Shown: piece by piece, positions 46,364 through 56,807 of the stretch
Layout: each line of letters begins with the position of its first letter
Position numbering within the stretch: the stretch's first letter is position 1
Source: Streptomyces sp. NRRL S-118
Lineage (GTDB): Bacteria; Actinomycetota; Actinomycetes; Streptomycetales; Streptomycetaceae
Assembly (NCBI RefSeq): GCF_000716335.1
Contig: NZ_KL591010.1
Coordinates: 17,189-81,188, forward strand
Direction: 5' to 3'
DNA length: 64,000 bases
Made by a program: the position numbers and the translations under genes
Notes under the pieces: model-generated
The model's database searches: none
What the model saw: the letters and a program-made list of their open reading frames with translations, nothing else
What the model was told of the DNA's origin: nothing

Positions 46364-47118
46364 GCGCGCCCGGAGCCGGCACGGCCCGTACGGGGCCGCC
46401 CCGGCCGGACCCGGCGGCCCGCGCGGGCGCGGCCGACGCAAGCACGGCCGCCCACCCGGGCGTGTCCCCGCTCGGCGCGGCCCGCCCGGCGCCCGGCACC
46501 GAACCGCGGGGCCTGCGCCGTTTCACGGCCCCGCGCCGGCCGCGCGAGGAGCGCTGCGAGCTGTGCGCCGCGCCTCTGGCCGGCGAGCACCGCCACCTCG
46601 TCGACACCGAGAAGCGGGCGCTGGTCTGTGCCTGTGCGCCCTGCGCCCAGGTGCTGGACGGCCCCGGCGCGGCCCGGGGCCGCTTCCGCACGGTTCCGGG
46701 CCGCTACCTGAGCGACCCCGGGCACGGCATCGACGAACAGGCCTGGGAGCAGCTGCGCATCCCCGTGGGTGTCGCGTTCTTCTTCCGCAACTCCGCGCTC
46801 GACCGGCTCGTCGCGCTCTACCCGAGCCCGGCCGGGGCGACCGAGAGCGAACTGGACCCGGCCGCCTGGCAGGCCGTCCTCGCCGGCTCGCCGCTGGCGG
46901 GGCTCCTCGAACCCGACGTGGAGGCGCTGCTGCTGCGCCGCCACGAGGGTGCGGTCGAGTGCTTCCTGGTGCCCGTCGACATCTGTTACGAACTGGTGGG
47001 CCGGATGCGCCTGCGGTGGCAGGGCTTCGACGGGGGCGCGGAGGCCCGCGCCGACCTGGACGCCTTCTTCGCCCATGTACGCGACCGTGCCCGTGACGTC
47101 CGAGGGAGCGGGTCGTGA
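46360..47118 (+). CDS. DUF5947-type Cys-rich protein of the hydrogenase locus
   Basis: 252 residues from GTG 46360, overlapping the NifU-like stop. A disordered Ala/Pro N-terminus (1-50) is followed by a four-cysteine knuckle (ERCELCAAPL ... CACAPCAQVL) and an alpha/beta domain with IPVGVAFFFRNSALDRLVALYPSPAGATESEL. I associate it with the DUF5947 family that accompanies actinobacterial 1h hydrogenases. The cysteines could hold zinc or an Fe-S cluster. Function unknown; context argues for hydrogenase assembly or electron transfer. Confidence 0.72.
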   Translation: MSAPGAGTARTGPPRPDPAARAGAADASTAAHPGVSPLGAARPAPGTEPRGLRRFTAPRRPREERCELCAAPLAGEHRHLVDTEKRALVCACAPCAQVLDGPGAARGRFRTVPGRYLSDPGHGIDEQAWEQLRIPVGVAFFFRNSALDRLVALYPSPAGATESELDPAAWQAVLAGSPLAGLLEPDVEALLLRRHEGAVECFLVPVDICYELVGRMRLRWQGFDGGAEARADLDAFFAHVRDRARDVRGSGS

Positions 47119-47753
47119 CCGACTTCGCCTTCGTCTGCACCGGGGTGCGCGCCGATCCGTACGCGGCGGGCCCCACCCTGGTGTTCCGGCTGCGCATCAG
47201 CGCCTCCGAGCAGGCCCGCGTGCACGCGATGGCCCTGCGCTGCCAGATCCGCATCGAGCCCGTCCGGCGCGGCTACGCCGACGCCGAGGCCGCGCGGCTC
47301 ACCGACCTCTTCGGTGAGCGGTCACGCTGGGGCAGCACCCTCCACCCGGTGCAGTTCGCCCAGGTCTCGGTGATGGTGCCCGGCTTCACCGGCGAGGTGG
47401 AGACCGACCTGGTGGTGCCGTGCACCTACGACATGGACATCGCGTCCACCCGTTACTTCCACGCCCTGGAGGAAGGGGAGGTGCCGCTGCTGATGTTGTT
47501 CTCCGGCACCGCCTTCACCGGTGCCGGCGGCTTCCGTGTGGAGCCCGTCCCCTGGGACAAGGAGGCCGCCTTCCGCATGCCCGTGAAGACCTGGCGGGAG
47601 ATGGTCGACCAGCACTTCCCGGGCTCCGGCTGGATCCGGCTGCCCCGGGACACCATGGACGCGCTGCTCGCCCACCGGTCGCGGCACGCCCTGCCCTCCT
47701 GGGAGGCGGCCGTCCAGGCGCTCCTCGACGCGGCCGGGGAGAGGACGCCATGA
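47115..47753 (+). CDS. DUF6084-type protein of the hydrogenase locus
   Basis: 212 residues, GTG 47115 overlapping the preceding stop. All-beta looking, without Cys clusters or signal. Conserved-looking aromatic/acidic patches are WGSTLHPVQFAQVSVMVPGF and CTYDMDIASTRYFHAL. Similar proteins (DUF6084 as I recall) occur only beside 1h hydrogenase genes. It may be a structural accessory subunit. Nothing in the sequence shows a catalytic site. Confidence 0.7.
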   Translation: MTDFAFVCTGVRADPYAAGPTLVFRLRISASEQARVHAMALRCQIRIEPVRRGYADAEAARLTDLFGERSRWGSTLHPVQFAQVSVMVPGFTGEVETDLVVPCTYDMDIASTRYFHALEEGEVPLLMLFSGTAFTGAGGFRVEPVPWDKEAAFRMPVKTWREMVDQHFPGSGWIRLPRDTMDALLAHRSRHALPSWEAAVQALLDAAGERTP

Positions 47754-49192
47754 CGACGGTCACGACCACGCCGACGTTCGCCCCCGGCACCGAGGCCCGG
47801 CTCGCCGTCGCACGCCAGGTCGCCGACGCCGTGCTCTTCGAGGGGTACGTGCTCTATCCGTACCGCGCGTCGGCCACCAAGAACCGGCTGCGCTGGCAGT
47901 TCGGGGTGCTCGTCCCGCCGGCCTGGACGGCGAGGGCCGAGGAGCACGACTTCCAGCACACCGAACTGCTGATGGAACCCAAGCGGGGGGCCACCCTCGC
48001 CGTCGAGGTCCGCTTCCTTCACACGCAGCGGCGCACCGTGCAACGGGCGTGTCCGGACGGCACCTTCGAGCCGGTGGGCGAACTGCGTCTGGACGACCAG
48101 GTGATCGTCCCGTGGGACGAGGGGCAGGAACAGGCCGTCCGGCTCACCGTCCCCGTGGACGCCCTGGAGGGCGAGGGCGTCGTCGTCCCGTTCACCCGCC
48201 CGTCGGCCGAGGAGACCGAACCGGTCCGGGACTCCGCCGGGCTCGTGGTGGGCCGGCTCGTGCGCCGCCGGGAGGAGGTCAGGGGTGCGCTGCGGTTGTC
48301 GGCCGGCGAGCTGGACGGCCCGTACCGCACGCATCGTCTGAGCCTGGTCGTGGAGAACACCAGCGACTGGACGCCGGACAGCGGCGCCGACCGCGACGCC
48401 GCCCTGCCCCGGTCCCTGGTCGCCTCTCATGCCCTGCTGTGCCTGGACTCCGGGAGGTTCCTGTCGATGACGGACCCGCCGGAGTGGGCGCGGGGAGCCA
48501 CCGCCGCGTGCCGCAACCTGCACACCTGGCCCGTACTGGCCGGCGCGCCGGGCCGCGACGACCTGGTGCTCTCCTCGCCGATCATCCTGGAGGACCACCC
48601 GGCGATCGCGCCCGAGAGCCCCGGCGCGCTGTACGACGCGACGGAGATCGACGAGATCCTGGCGCTGCGCACCGCCGCCCTGACCGACGAGGAGAAGCGC
48701 GAGGCCCGGGGCACGGACGCACGGGCGGCGGCCGTCATCGAGCTCGCCGACACCATGCCGCCGGAGGTCCTGGAGCGCCTTCACGGCGCCGTGCGCGGCC
48801 TGCGCGAGGTGACCGCGCCGGCCGTCGCGGCGAACGCCCCTCCACCGTCCGACCCCTTCCGGCAGAGCGGGGTCGCACGGCCGGACACCCCCTGGTGGGA
48901 CCCGGGCGCGGACGCGTCCGTGGACCCGGCCACCGACCACGTCCTGGTCGGCGGACGGCCGGTACGGGCCGGCAGCCGCGTCGTGCTGCGTCCCCGGCTG
49001 CGCCGCACCGACGCCCAGGACCTGTTCCTCAGTGGCCGGCTCGCCCTGGTGGAGGCGGTCCTGCACGACGTGGACGGCGGCGTGCACATCGCGGTCACCG
49101 TCGAGGACGACCCGGGCGCCGACATCCGTCGCGAGCAGGGCCGTTTCCTCTACTTCCAGCCCGACGAGGTCGACGTCCCGGAGGAGGCGTGA
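47750..49192 (+). CDS. Large uncharacterised protein of the hydrogenase locus
   Basis: 480 residues, ATG 47750 overlapping the previous stop. The N-terminal 190 residues (LFEGYVLYPYRASATKNRLRWQFGVL) and the C-terminal 90 residues (VGGRPVRAGSRVVLRPRLRR, then HIAVTVEDDPGADI) look like beta domains. The middle contains helical segments ending in LADTMPPEVLERLHGAV. No Cys clusters, signal or membrane helix. I know related sequences only from 1h hydrogenase clusters. Its size and tight coupling suggest a genuine complex member. Confidence 0.7.
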   Translation: MTTVTTTPTFAPGTEARLAVARQVADAVLFEGYVLYPYRASATKNRLRWQFGVLVPPAWTARAEEHDFQHTELLMEPKRGATLAVEVRFLHTQRRTVQRACPDGTFEPVGELRLDDQVIVPWDEGQEQAVRLTVPVDALEGEGVVVPFTRPSAEETEPVRDSAGLVVGRLVRRREEVRGALRLSAGELDGPYRTHRLSLVVENTSDWTPDSGADRDAALPRSLVASHALLCLDSGRFLSMTDPPEWARGATAACRNLHTWPVLAGAPGRDDLVLSSPIILEDHPAIAPESPGALYDATEIDEILALRTAALTDEEKREARGTDARAAAVIELADTMPPEVLERLHGAVRGLREVTAPAVAANAPPPSDPFRQSGVARPDTPWWDPGADASVDPATDHVLVGGRPVRAGSRVVLRPRLRRTDAQDLFLSGRLALVEAVLHDVDGGVHIAVTVEDDPGADIRREQGRFLYFQPDEVDVPEEA

Positions 49193-49767
49193 TGGCCCCC
49201 TCGCAGACCCGTCCGCGCACGCTGGTCGCCGGGGCGGGGAACATCTTCCTCGGCGACGACGGCTTCGGCGTCGAGGCGGCACGCGTGCTGGCCCGTCAGG
49301 ACCTGCCCGCCGGTGTCGAGGTCGCCGACATCGGCATCCGCGGCGTCCACCTGGCGTACCAGCTCCTCGACGGGTACAACACCCTCGTCCTCCTGGACGC
49401 CACGGCGCGGGGCGGTGAGCCGGGCACGCTGTACGTGATCGACGCGGCGGAGCCGGGCTCCCGGCAGCCCGCCGAGGGCGTCCCTCTCGACGGCCACCGA
49501 CTGTCCCCCGACGCCGTACTGGCGCTGCTGGACACCCTGTGCGCGGGCACCGGCGCCGAGCCGCCGGGACGCACCCTGGTCGTGGGCTGCGAGCCCGCCA
49601 CCGTCGAGGAGGGCATCGGGCTCAGCCCGCCCGTGGCCGCCGCCGTCCCGGAGGCGGTGCGCCTGGTGACCGAACTGGTCACCGAACAGCCCCACGGCGA
49701 AGCCGTCGTCGGAGACGGACCCGCCCGCACGACACCCCCACACCGACCTTCACGGAGAGCACCATGA
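49192..49767 (+). CDS. Hydrogenase maturation endopeptidase
   Basis: 191 residues of the HyaD/HybD fold: GAGNIFLGDDGFGVEAAR (with the first Ni-binding acid), DIGIRGVHLAYQLLDGYNTLVLLDA and VVGCEPATVEEGIGLS. It should cut the HhyL tail after His570 once nickel is in place. ATG 49192 shares its A with the previous TGA (TGATG), and its own stop overlaps the following 39-codon gene. The C-terminal 20 residues are a Pro/Arg-rich extension not needed by the family. Confidence 0.92.
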   Translation: MAPSQTRPRTLVAGAGNIFLGDDGFGVEAARVLARQDLPAGVEVADIGIRGVHLAYQLLDGYNTLVLLDATARGGEPGTLYVIDAAEPGSRQPAEGVPLDGHRLSPDAVLALLDTLCAGTGAEPPGRTLVVGCEPATVEEGIGLSPPVAAAVPEAVRLVTELVTEQPHGEAVVGDGPARTTPPHRPSRRAP

Positions 49768-49883
49768 ACAAGCGCCTCATCGGCGGTGCGGCCGCCGCCA
49801 CCGCCGCCGCCACCGCACTCGCGGCCCTCGTCGCGAACGTCCTGCCCGACGTCCGGCGCTACCTGCGCATCCGCCGGATGTGA
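49764..49883 (+). CDS. 39-residue small protein (DUF6893-like) with hydrophobic N-terminus
   Basis: A tiny gene that gene finders often miss. The product begins MNKRLIGGAAAATAAATAL, a basic start plus Ala/Thr/Leu-rich segment of about 22 residues, then ends NVLPDVRRYLRIRRM. It overlaps the protease stop as ATGA and uses CGGAGAG as ribosome site, strongly supporting translation. It may be a single-pass membrane or membrane-surface peptide that docks the otherwise soluble hydrogenase complex. That role is inference. Confidence 0.68.
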   Translation: MNKRLIGGAAAATAAATALAALVANVLPDVRRYLRIRRM

Positions 49884-50027
49884 ACCCACGGCCGTCACCG
49901 GACGCCGCCCCGCGGGACCCGAACGGCCTACGCAGGCGTGTGACCCCGGCGCGCCGGTCGGCGCGCCGCCGGGCCACGGCCGTGTAATGGGCGCCGGAGA
50001 GACGAGACCGGGCCCGGACGGAGACCG

Positions 50028-50432
50028 ATGCACGAGATGTCCGTCGCCCTGTCCGTGGTGGACCAGGTCGAGCAGGCGGCACGGTCCCGCGGCGCGCGGG
50101 GCGTCGAGCACGTGCACCTCGCCATCGGCGAGCTGGCCGGAGTGGTCCCCGACTCGCTCCGCTTCTGCTTCGGACTCGCCTGCGCCGGGACCGCCCTGGA
50201 GGGCGCCGAGCTCGTCATCCGTTCCGTCCCCGGCAGCGCGCGGTGCGCACCGTGCGGGCGGACCTGGGACACCGGGATGCCGCCGGACATGCTCTGCCCG
50301 GACTGCCGCGCGGCCGCCACCGAGCTGGTGGCGGGCCGCGATCTGCGCATCACCGAGGTGCGCTGGACCGCGGAAACCGCCGCTCCCGGCTCCCCCGGAG
50401 CAACCCCCGCAACAATCCTCGAGGAGAGCTGA
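50028..50432 (+). CDS. hypA: Hydrogenase nickel incorporation protein HypA
   Basis: 134 residues. N-terminal MHEMS with the nickel-binding His2, zinc site of two Cys pairs (CAPCGRTW ... CPDCRA), and IGELAGVVPDSLRFCF. ATG 50028 about 145 bp after the preceding gene, so an internal promoter or spacer is possible. Delivers Ni to HhyL with HypB, whose gene follows immediately. Confidence 0.95.
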   Translation: MHEMSVALSVVDQVEQAARSRGARGVEHVHLAIGELAGVVPDSLRFCFGLACAGTALEGAELVIRSVPGSARCAPCGRTWDTGMPPDMLCPDCRAAATELVAGRDLRITEVRWTAETAAPGSPGATPATILEES

Positions 50433-50434
50433 CG

Positions 50435-51130
50435 ATGTGCCGTGTGGTCGACCTCCAGCAGGCGGTGCTCGCCAGGAACACGATGGCGGCGGGCGTCCTG
50501 CGCAGTGAACTGACGGCCAGGGGCACGACCGTGGTGAACCTCCTGTCCAGCCCCGGCAGCGGCAAGACCGCCCTGCTGGAACGGGAGCTGACGATCGCCC
50601 GGGAACGCGGCGTCCCGGCCGCCGCACTGACGGCGGACCTCGCGACGGAGAACGACGCGGTACGCCTGGGCCGTTCCGGGGTGCCGGTCAAACAGGTGCT
50701 CACCGACGGGCTGTGCCATCTGGAGGCGGACATGCTCGCCGGGCACCTGCACAACTGGCTCCCGGAGGGCACCCGTCTGCTGTTCGTGGAGAACGTGGGC
50801 AACCTCGTGTGCCCGGCGTCGTACGACCTCGGCGAGACCCTGCGGGTCGTCCTCGCCTCGGTCACCGAGGGTGAGGACAAGCCCCTCAAGTACCCCACCG
50901 CGTTCGGCCTCGCGCACCTGGTGATGGTCACCAAGGCCGATCTGGCCGGTCCCGCCGAGTTCGACGAGGCCGCCTTCCGGGCCAACGTGCAGCAGGTCAA
51001 CCCCGGCGTGGAGGTCGTCCTCGGCTCCGTACGGAGTGGGCAGGGCGCCGGTCTGCTGGTGGAGCGGGCACTGGCGGCGGCCGAGGGGGCGAAGGTGCAC
51101 GCCCCGGTGATGGCACGGGCCCGGGCGTGA
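50435..51130 (+). CDS. hypB: Hydrogenase nickel GTPase HypB
   Basis: 231 residues. GTPase motifs: SSPGSGKTALLE (P-loop), ADLATENDAVRL and VTKADL (NKxD equivalent). CPASYDLGE contains the conserved metal-site Cys. There is no His-rich N-terminal storage segment, so it is the short HypB form. Starts two bases after hypA stop region and overlaps hypF by GTGA. Confidence 0.95.
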   Translation: MCRVVDLQQAVLARNTMAAGVLRSELTARGTTVVNLLSSPGSGKTALLERELTIARERGVPAAALTADLATENDAVRLGRSGVPVKQVLTDGLCHLEADMLAGHLHNWLPEGTRLLFVENVGNLVCPASYDLGETLRVVLASVTEGEDKPLKYPTAFGLAHLVMVTKADLAGPAEFDEAAFRANVQQVNPGVEVVLGSVRSGQGAGLLVERALAAAEGAKVHAPVMARARA

Positions 51131-53532
51131 ACGCGACGCCCGAGGTGGCCGCGCCACGGCAGCCGGCGGTGCGGCGCGTGCGGGCCGTCGTGCGCGGGGT
51201 GGTGCAGGGGGTCGGGTTCCGGCCGTACCTGTACGGCCTGGCGTCGGAGCTGCGGCTCGCCGGCCACGTCACCAACACCGGCGAGGGTGTGGTCGTGGAG
51301 GTCGAGGGCGAGGCGGCGGCCGTCGACCGGTTCTGCGCGCGCATCGCGCCCGAGGTCCCGCCGCTGGCCGTCGTGGAGTCGGTGGAGACCACCGACCTGC
51401 CCCCCACCGGCGGCAGCGGTTTCGCCATCGTCCCCTCCCGCACGTCCGGTCCCGTGCGCACGCTGGTCGCCCCCGACACCGCCACCTGCGGCGACTGCCT
51501 GGCCGAACTCGCCGACCCCGCGGACCGCCGCCACCGCCACCCCTTCATCACCTGCACGCACTGCGGGCCGCGGTTCACCATCGTCACCGGCCTGCCGTAC
51601 GACCGCGAGCACACCACGATGGCGGGTTTCCCGCTGTGCCCCGCGTGCGACCGCGAGTACCACGATCCGGCCGACCGCCGCTTCCACGCGCAGCCCGTGG
51701 CGTGCCCCGCGTGCGGCCCGCGCCTGCGGCTGGTCACGGCCACCCCGGGTGTGCGGCCGGAGGGCGAGGACCCCGTCGACGGGGCGCGCGCACTGCTCGC
51801 CGCGGGGGCGATCGTCGCCGTCAAGGGCATCGGCGGGTACCACCTGGCCTGTGACGCCACCGACGACCGGGCGGTGGGCGAACTGCGCCGCCGCAAGGCG
51901 CGCGGTGGCAAGCCCTTCGCGCTGATGGCCCGGGACGTGGCCGATGTGGCGCACCTCGTGCACATCGGCCCGGCCGAGCGGGAGTTGCTCACCGGCCGGG
52001 TCCGCCCCGTCGTGCTGCTGCGGCGGCGGCGCACCGGCGCCACGGACGCGCCGGGGGCCCCGGTGCCGGCGGGCGCGGTCGCGCCCGGCAGTGCCGACCT
52101 CGGGGTGATGCTGCCGTACACACCGGTGCACCACCTGCTGTTCGGCGCGGGCGGGCCCCGGCTGCTCGTGATGACCAGCGGCAATCTCTCCGGCGAGCCC
52201 ATCGTCACCGACGACGACGAGGCACTGGACCGGCTGTCCGGCCTGGCCGACGCCTGGCTCACGCACGACCGGCCCGTCCACGTACCGTGCGACGACTCGG
52301 TGGTGCGCGTGTGCGACGGCGAGCCGCTGGTGCTGCGCCGCTCCCGCGGCTACGCCCCGCTGCCGCTCACGCTGCCGGTGCCGGTGGCGCCCGCCCTCGC
52401 GGTCGGCGGCGATCTGAAGAACGTCTTCTGCCTCGCGGAGGGCGACAGGGCCTGGCTGTCCGCCCACGTGGGGGACATGGACGACCTCGCCACCCAGCGC
52501 GCGTTCGACCGCGCCGAGCGGCAGCTGGAGTCCATCACGGGCGTGCGCCCCGAGCTGCTCGTCACCGACGCCCACCCGGCGTACCGCTCGGGCGCCTGGG
52601 CCCGTCGGCACGCCGGGGGACGCCCGGTCGTGCGGGTCCAGCACCATCACGCGCACATCGCCGCCGTCATGGCCGAACACGGCGTGGTCGCGGGCCGACG
52701 GGTGATCGGGGTCGCGTTCGACGGCACGGGCCACGGGGCCGACGGCGCGGTGTGGGGCGGGGAGTTCCTGCTCGCGGACTACGACGGCTACGACCGGTTC
52801 GCGCACCTGGCCCGCGTACCGCTTCCCGGTGGTGACGCGGCCGTCCGGCGGCCGTACCGCATGGCCCTGGCGCATCTGTGGGCGGCGGGCATCGCGCCGG
52901 AAGCGGACCTGCCGTGCGTGGCCGCCTGTCCCCCCGAGGAGCGGGCGGTGCTGGGGCGGCAGCTGGAGCGGGGGCTGAACTGCGTGCCCACGTCCAGTAT
53001 GGGGCGGCTCTTCGACGCGGTCTCGTCCCTCGCGGGCGTCTGCCACCACGCCGAGTACGAGGCGAGGGCCGCGATCGAGCTGGAGGCGGCCGCGGTGGCC
53101 GCCGGGACCGTCGCCGAGGACCCGCGTTACGTCTTCCGCCTGACCGGACCGGACCCGGGCGGTGCGTCACCGGTGTCCGCCGATCCGGCGCCCTTGCTGG
53201 CCGCGGCCGTCGAGGACGTACGGCTGGGCGTTCCCGCACCGGTCGTCGCGGCCCGCTTCCACGCGGCGGTGGCCCGGCTGGTGCGCACCGTCTGCGGGCT
53301 GGCCCGCGCGTCGTCCGGCCTGGAGACCGTCGCCCTGTCCGGCGGCGTGTTCGCCAACGCGCTGCTGTCGTCGGCCTGTGCACGGGGTCTGCGCGCGGAC
53401 GGTTTCACCGTGCTGCGCCACCACAGGGTCCCGCCCAACGACGGGGGCCTGGCCCTCGGCCAGCTCGTCGTGGCCGCCCGCGCCACGACCCCGGCCGGAT
53501 CGGCGGACACGGACCGCGCGGCGCGAGAGTGA
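51127..53532 (+). CDS. hypF: Carbamoyltransferase HypF
   Basis: 801 residues; makes the cyanide precursor of the Fe ligands from carbamoyl phosphate. Order of domains: acylphosphatase-like (VVRGVVQGVGFRPYLYGLA, residues 19-37), two zinc-finger Cys pairs (CGDCLAEL ... CTHCGPRF, CPACDREY ... CPACGPRL), YrdC-like (VKGIGGYHLACDAT), and the Kae1-like carbamoyltransferase region (VQHHHAHIAAVMAEH, ALSGGVFANALLS). GTG start overlaps hypB. Length and all domains are standard. Confidence 0.96.
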   Translation: MNATPEVAAPRQPAVRRVRAVVRGVVQGVGFRPYLYGLASELRLAGHVTNTGEGVVVEVEGEAAAVDRFCARIAPEVPPLAVVESVETTDLPPTGGSGFAIVPSRTSGPVRTLVAPDTATCGDCLAELADPADRRHRHPFITCTHCGPRFTIVTGLPYDREHTTMAGFPLCPACDREYHDPADRRFHAQPVACPACGPRLRLVTATPGVRPEGEDPVDGARALLAAGAIVAVKGIGGYHLACDATDDRAVGELRRRKARGGKPFALMARDVADVAHLVHIGPAERELLTGRVRPVVLLRRRRTGATDAPGAPVPAGAVAPGSADLGVMLPYTPVHHLLFGAGGPRLLVMTSGNLSGEPIVTDDDEALDRLSGLADAWLTHDRPVHVPCDDSVVRVCDGEPLVLRRSRGYAPLPLTLPVPVAPALAVGGDLKNVFCLAEGDRAWLSAHVGDMDDLATQRAFDRAERQLESITGVRPELLVTDAHPAYRSGAWARRHAGGRPVVRVQHHHAHIAAVMAEHGVVAGRRVIGVAFDGTGHGADGAVWGGEFLLADYDGYDRFAHLARVPLPGGDAAVRRPYRMALAHLWAAGIAPEADLPCVAACPPEERAVLGRQLERGLNCVPTSSMGRLFDAVSSLAGVCHHAEYEARAAIELEAAAVAAGTVAEDPRYVFRLTGPDPGGASPVSADPAPLLAAAVEDVRLGVPAPVVAARFHAAVARLVRTVCGLARASSGLETVALSGGVFANALLSSACARGLRADGFTVLRHHRVPPNDGGLALGQLVVAARATTPAGSADTDRAARE

Positions 53533-53542
53533 GGAGACACCT

Positions 53543-53865
53543 ATGTGTTTGGCGGTACCGGGGAAGGTACTGGAGGTCGAGGAACGCAACGGCACCCGCA
53601 TGGCCAGCGTCGACTTCGGCGGTGTGGTCAAGGAGGTGTGCCTGGAGTACCTGCCGGACCTCCGGGTCGGTGAGTACGCGATCGTCCACGTCGGCTTCGC
53701 CCTGCAGCGGCTGGACGAGGAGTCGGCGCGCCGGACGCTGGAGCTGTTCGAGCAACTCGGCGTGCTCCAGGAGGAGTTCGGCGACCCATGGGAGCAGGCC
53801 GCCGCGGAGGCGGGCATGAACGGACACGGGCCGGACGGCGCCGCCGCGGCCGGGGAGGTGCTGCG

Positions 53866-53869
<4 letters not shown>
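53543..53869 (+). CDS. hypC: Hydrogenase maturation chaperone HypC
   Basis: 108 residues. Starts MCLAVPGKV with the essential Cys2, then [16 protein letters not shown] and [12 protein letters not shown]. The C-terminal 30 residues exceed the usual HypC length with a Gly/Ala-rich tail. ATG 53543 after GAGGAGA. Carries the Fe(CN)2CO unit with HypD; its stop overlaps hypD by GTGA. Confidence 0.95.
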
Positions 53870-55018
<1,149 letters not shown>

Positions 55019-55026
<8 letters not shown>

Positions 55027-56086
55027 CACGTACACAGGGCCGGATGTCCTGTCCTGGACCTGCCCCGCCCCGCTGCGGGACCGGCCACGGGTGGTGATGG
55101 GCCACGGCGGGGGCGGCGCGATGTCCGCCGAGCTCGTGGAGCAGATCTTCCTTCCCGCCCTGGCCGGATCCTCGCCCGCTGCGCCGACCGACGCGGCCGC
55201 GGTCGAGCTCGGCGGGGCACGGCTCGCCTTCTCCACCGACTCGTTCGTCGTGCGGCCCCTGTTCTTCCCCGGCGGGAGCATCGGTGACCTCGCCGTCAAC
55301 GGCACGGTCAACGACCTCGCGATGAGCGGGGCCCGGGCCGCCTACCTGTCGTGCGGCGTCATCCTGGAGGAGGGCGTGGAGATCGCCACCGTGGGCCGGG
55401 TGGCCGAGGCGCTGGGCGCCGCCGCCCGCAGCGCCGGTGTGCGGGTGGTGACGGGCGACACCAAGGTCGTGGAGGCCGGTCACGGCGACGGCGTCTACAT
55501 CAACACCTCGGGCATCGGTCTGATCCCTCCCGGGGTCGACCTGCGTCCGGAGCGGGTCGTGCCCGGTGACGTCGTCATCGTCAGCGGGGCCATCGGCCTC
55601 CACGGCGTGGCCATCCTGAGCAAGCGCGAGAACCTGCGGTTCGAGGCAGAGATCGAGAGCGACTGCGCGGCGCTCGGCGGCCTGGTCGAGACGATGCTCG
55701 CCGTCACCCCGGACGTCCATGTGCTGCGCGACCCCACCCGGGGAGGTCTGGCCGCCTCGCTCAACGAGATCGCGGCGGCCTCGGGGACCGGGATCGTCGT
55801 CCAGGAGCGCGCCGTCCCCGTACCGCCGCCGGTGGCCAGCGCCTGCGCGGTCCTCGGTCTCGACCCGATGTACGTGGCCAACGAGGGCAAGCTCGTGGCG
55901 TTCGTGCCCCCGGACCACGCCGACGCGGTCCTCGCCGCGATGCGGGCGCACCCCCTGGGCGCGGAGGCGGTGGTCATCGGTGAGGCGGTGGCCGAGCACC
56001 CGGGGATGGTCGTGGCCCGGACGGGCCTGGGTGGGACGCGTGTGGTGGACATGCCGCTCGGGGAGCAGCTCCCGCGGATCTGCTGA
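55019..56086 (+). CDS. hypE: Carbamoyl dehydratase HypE
   Basis: 355 residues, PurM-like fold. [14 protein letters not shown] near residue 27, [33 protein letters not shown], and the C-terminal PRIC whose last Cys carries the thiocyanate intermediate. TTG start at 55019 is supported by GGAGGG seven bases upstream and by hypD overlap; a GTG further in would cut the N-terminus. A strong hairpin ends the block just beyond. Confidence 0.94.
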
Positions 56087-56092
56087 CCGGTG

Positions 56093-56124
56093 CCGCCTGA
56101 ACCCGCGTCCGTGGGTTCAGGCGG
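56093..56124. terminator. Terminator at the end of the hydrogenase block
   Basis: A perfect 12-bp stem CCGCCTGAACCC (56093-56104) with 56113-56124 and 8-base loop. It lies six bases after hypE and overlaps the last codons of the convergent small gene, so it serves both strands. Confidence 0.85.
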
Positions 56125-56347
56125 TCGGGCCCCGTCTGCCGGGGCGGGTGTCCAGGGTCCAGGTGTGGGTGCAGCCGGGGCACTGGAGGTGGACCCGTGC
56201 GCCCTCGTTGGCTATGAGGTAGCGCCAGTGGTCGGGGCAGTTGCGCCGTTCCGCGCAGGTCACGCAGTCCCGGGCGTCGTCGCATCCCGGGCACGGGACC
56301 CAGGCGCGGCGGGCCCGGTCCGCCTGCGGGTCAATGGGAAGCCGCAT
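56117..56347 (-). CDS. Small zinc-ribbon-like protein
   Basis: 76 residues with three CxxC-type pairs (PCPGCDDARDC, CAERRNC, QCPGCTHTW), the pattern of a small zinc-ribbon. ATG 56347 preceded by GGAGGGG eight bases upstream. It overlaps the DUF6400-type gene by 17 bp and is co-transcribed with it. The role is unknown. Confidence 0.72.
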   Translation of the reverse strand: MRLPIDPQADRARRAWVPCPGCDDARDCVTCAERRNCPDHWRYLIANEGARVHLQCPGCTHTWTLDTRPGRRGPTA

Positions 56348-56582
56348 CGCCCGCGTCCCCTCCGGGCAGCACGCCGGCCTCCACGAGCATGGCGTACGTC
56401 CGCTCCTGCTCGGCGTCCAGGCCCGAGTACAGCAGGCGGTGCGCCTCGTCCTCCGAGCGGAGCACGGCCGGGGGATCCCAGTCGTCACCGAGGGCGGCCA
56501 CCACCGCGGCGCGCCGGCGGGATTCCTCCAGGGTGAGGTCGAGCGAGAAGGCCACGGAGTCGTGGCCGGGGCTGTCGTTCAT
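56331..56582 (-). CDS. DUF6400-like small protein
   Basis: 83 residues from ATG 56582 (MNDSPGHDSVAFSLDL). Acidic and helical, with RRAAVVAALGDDWDPPAVL and EDEAHRLLYSGLDAEQERTY. I recall the family as DUF6400, common in Streptomyces; no activity is known to me. No membrane or signal element. The following gene overlaps it. Confidence 0.7.
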   Translation of the reverse strand: MNDSPGHDSVAFSLDLTLEESRRRAAVVAALGDDWDPPAVLRSEDEAHRLLYSGLDAEQERTYAMLVEAGVLPGGDAGDAASH

Positions 56583-56807
56583 GCGCGGAGCACCTTCGCA
56601 CGGGATGTCACTGGTCCCGGCCACCTGTACCAGCGTGGGTCTCCGTACCGGAAGGCATTGTGACGGACCTCATCGGGGTGGTGGGGCACGCGCGGGCGTG
56701 CTGCCGTCCGCCGGCCGTGTTCCCGGCCGTGGTATCGGCCGGGCGCCGTTGCCCCGGGAGCACGCCGGTGCGGACGGGCCCGGCCCGGCGGTGCGCAGCG
56801 GTGCGCG

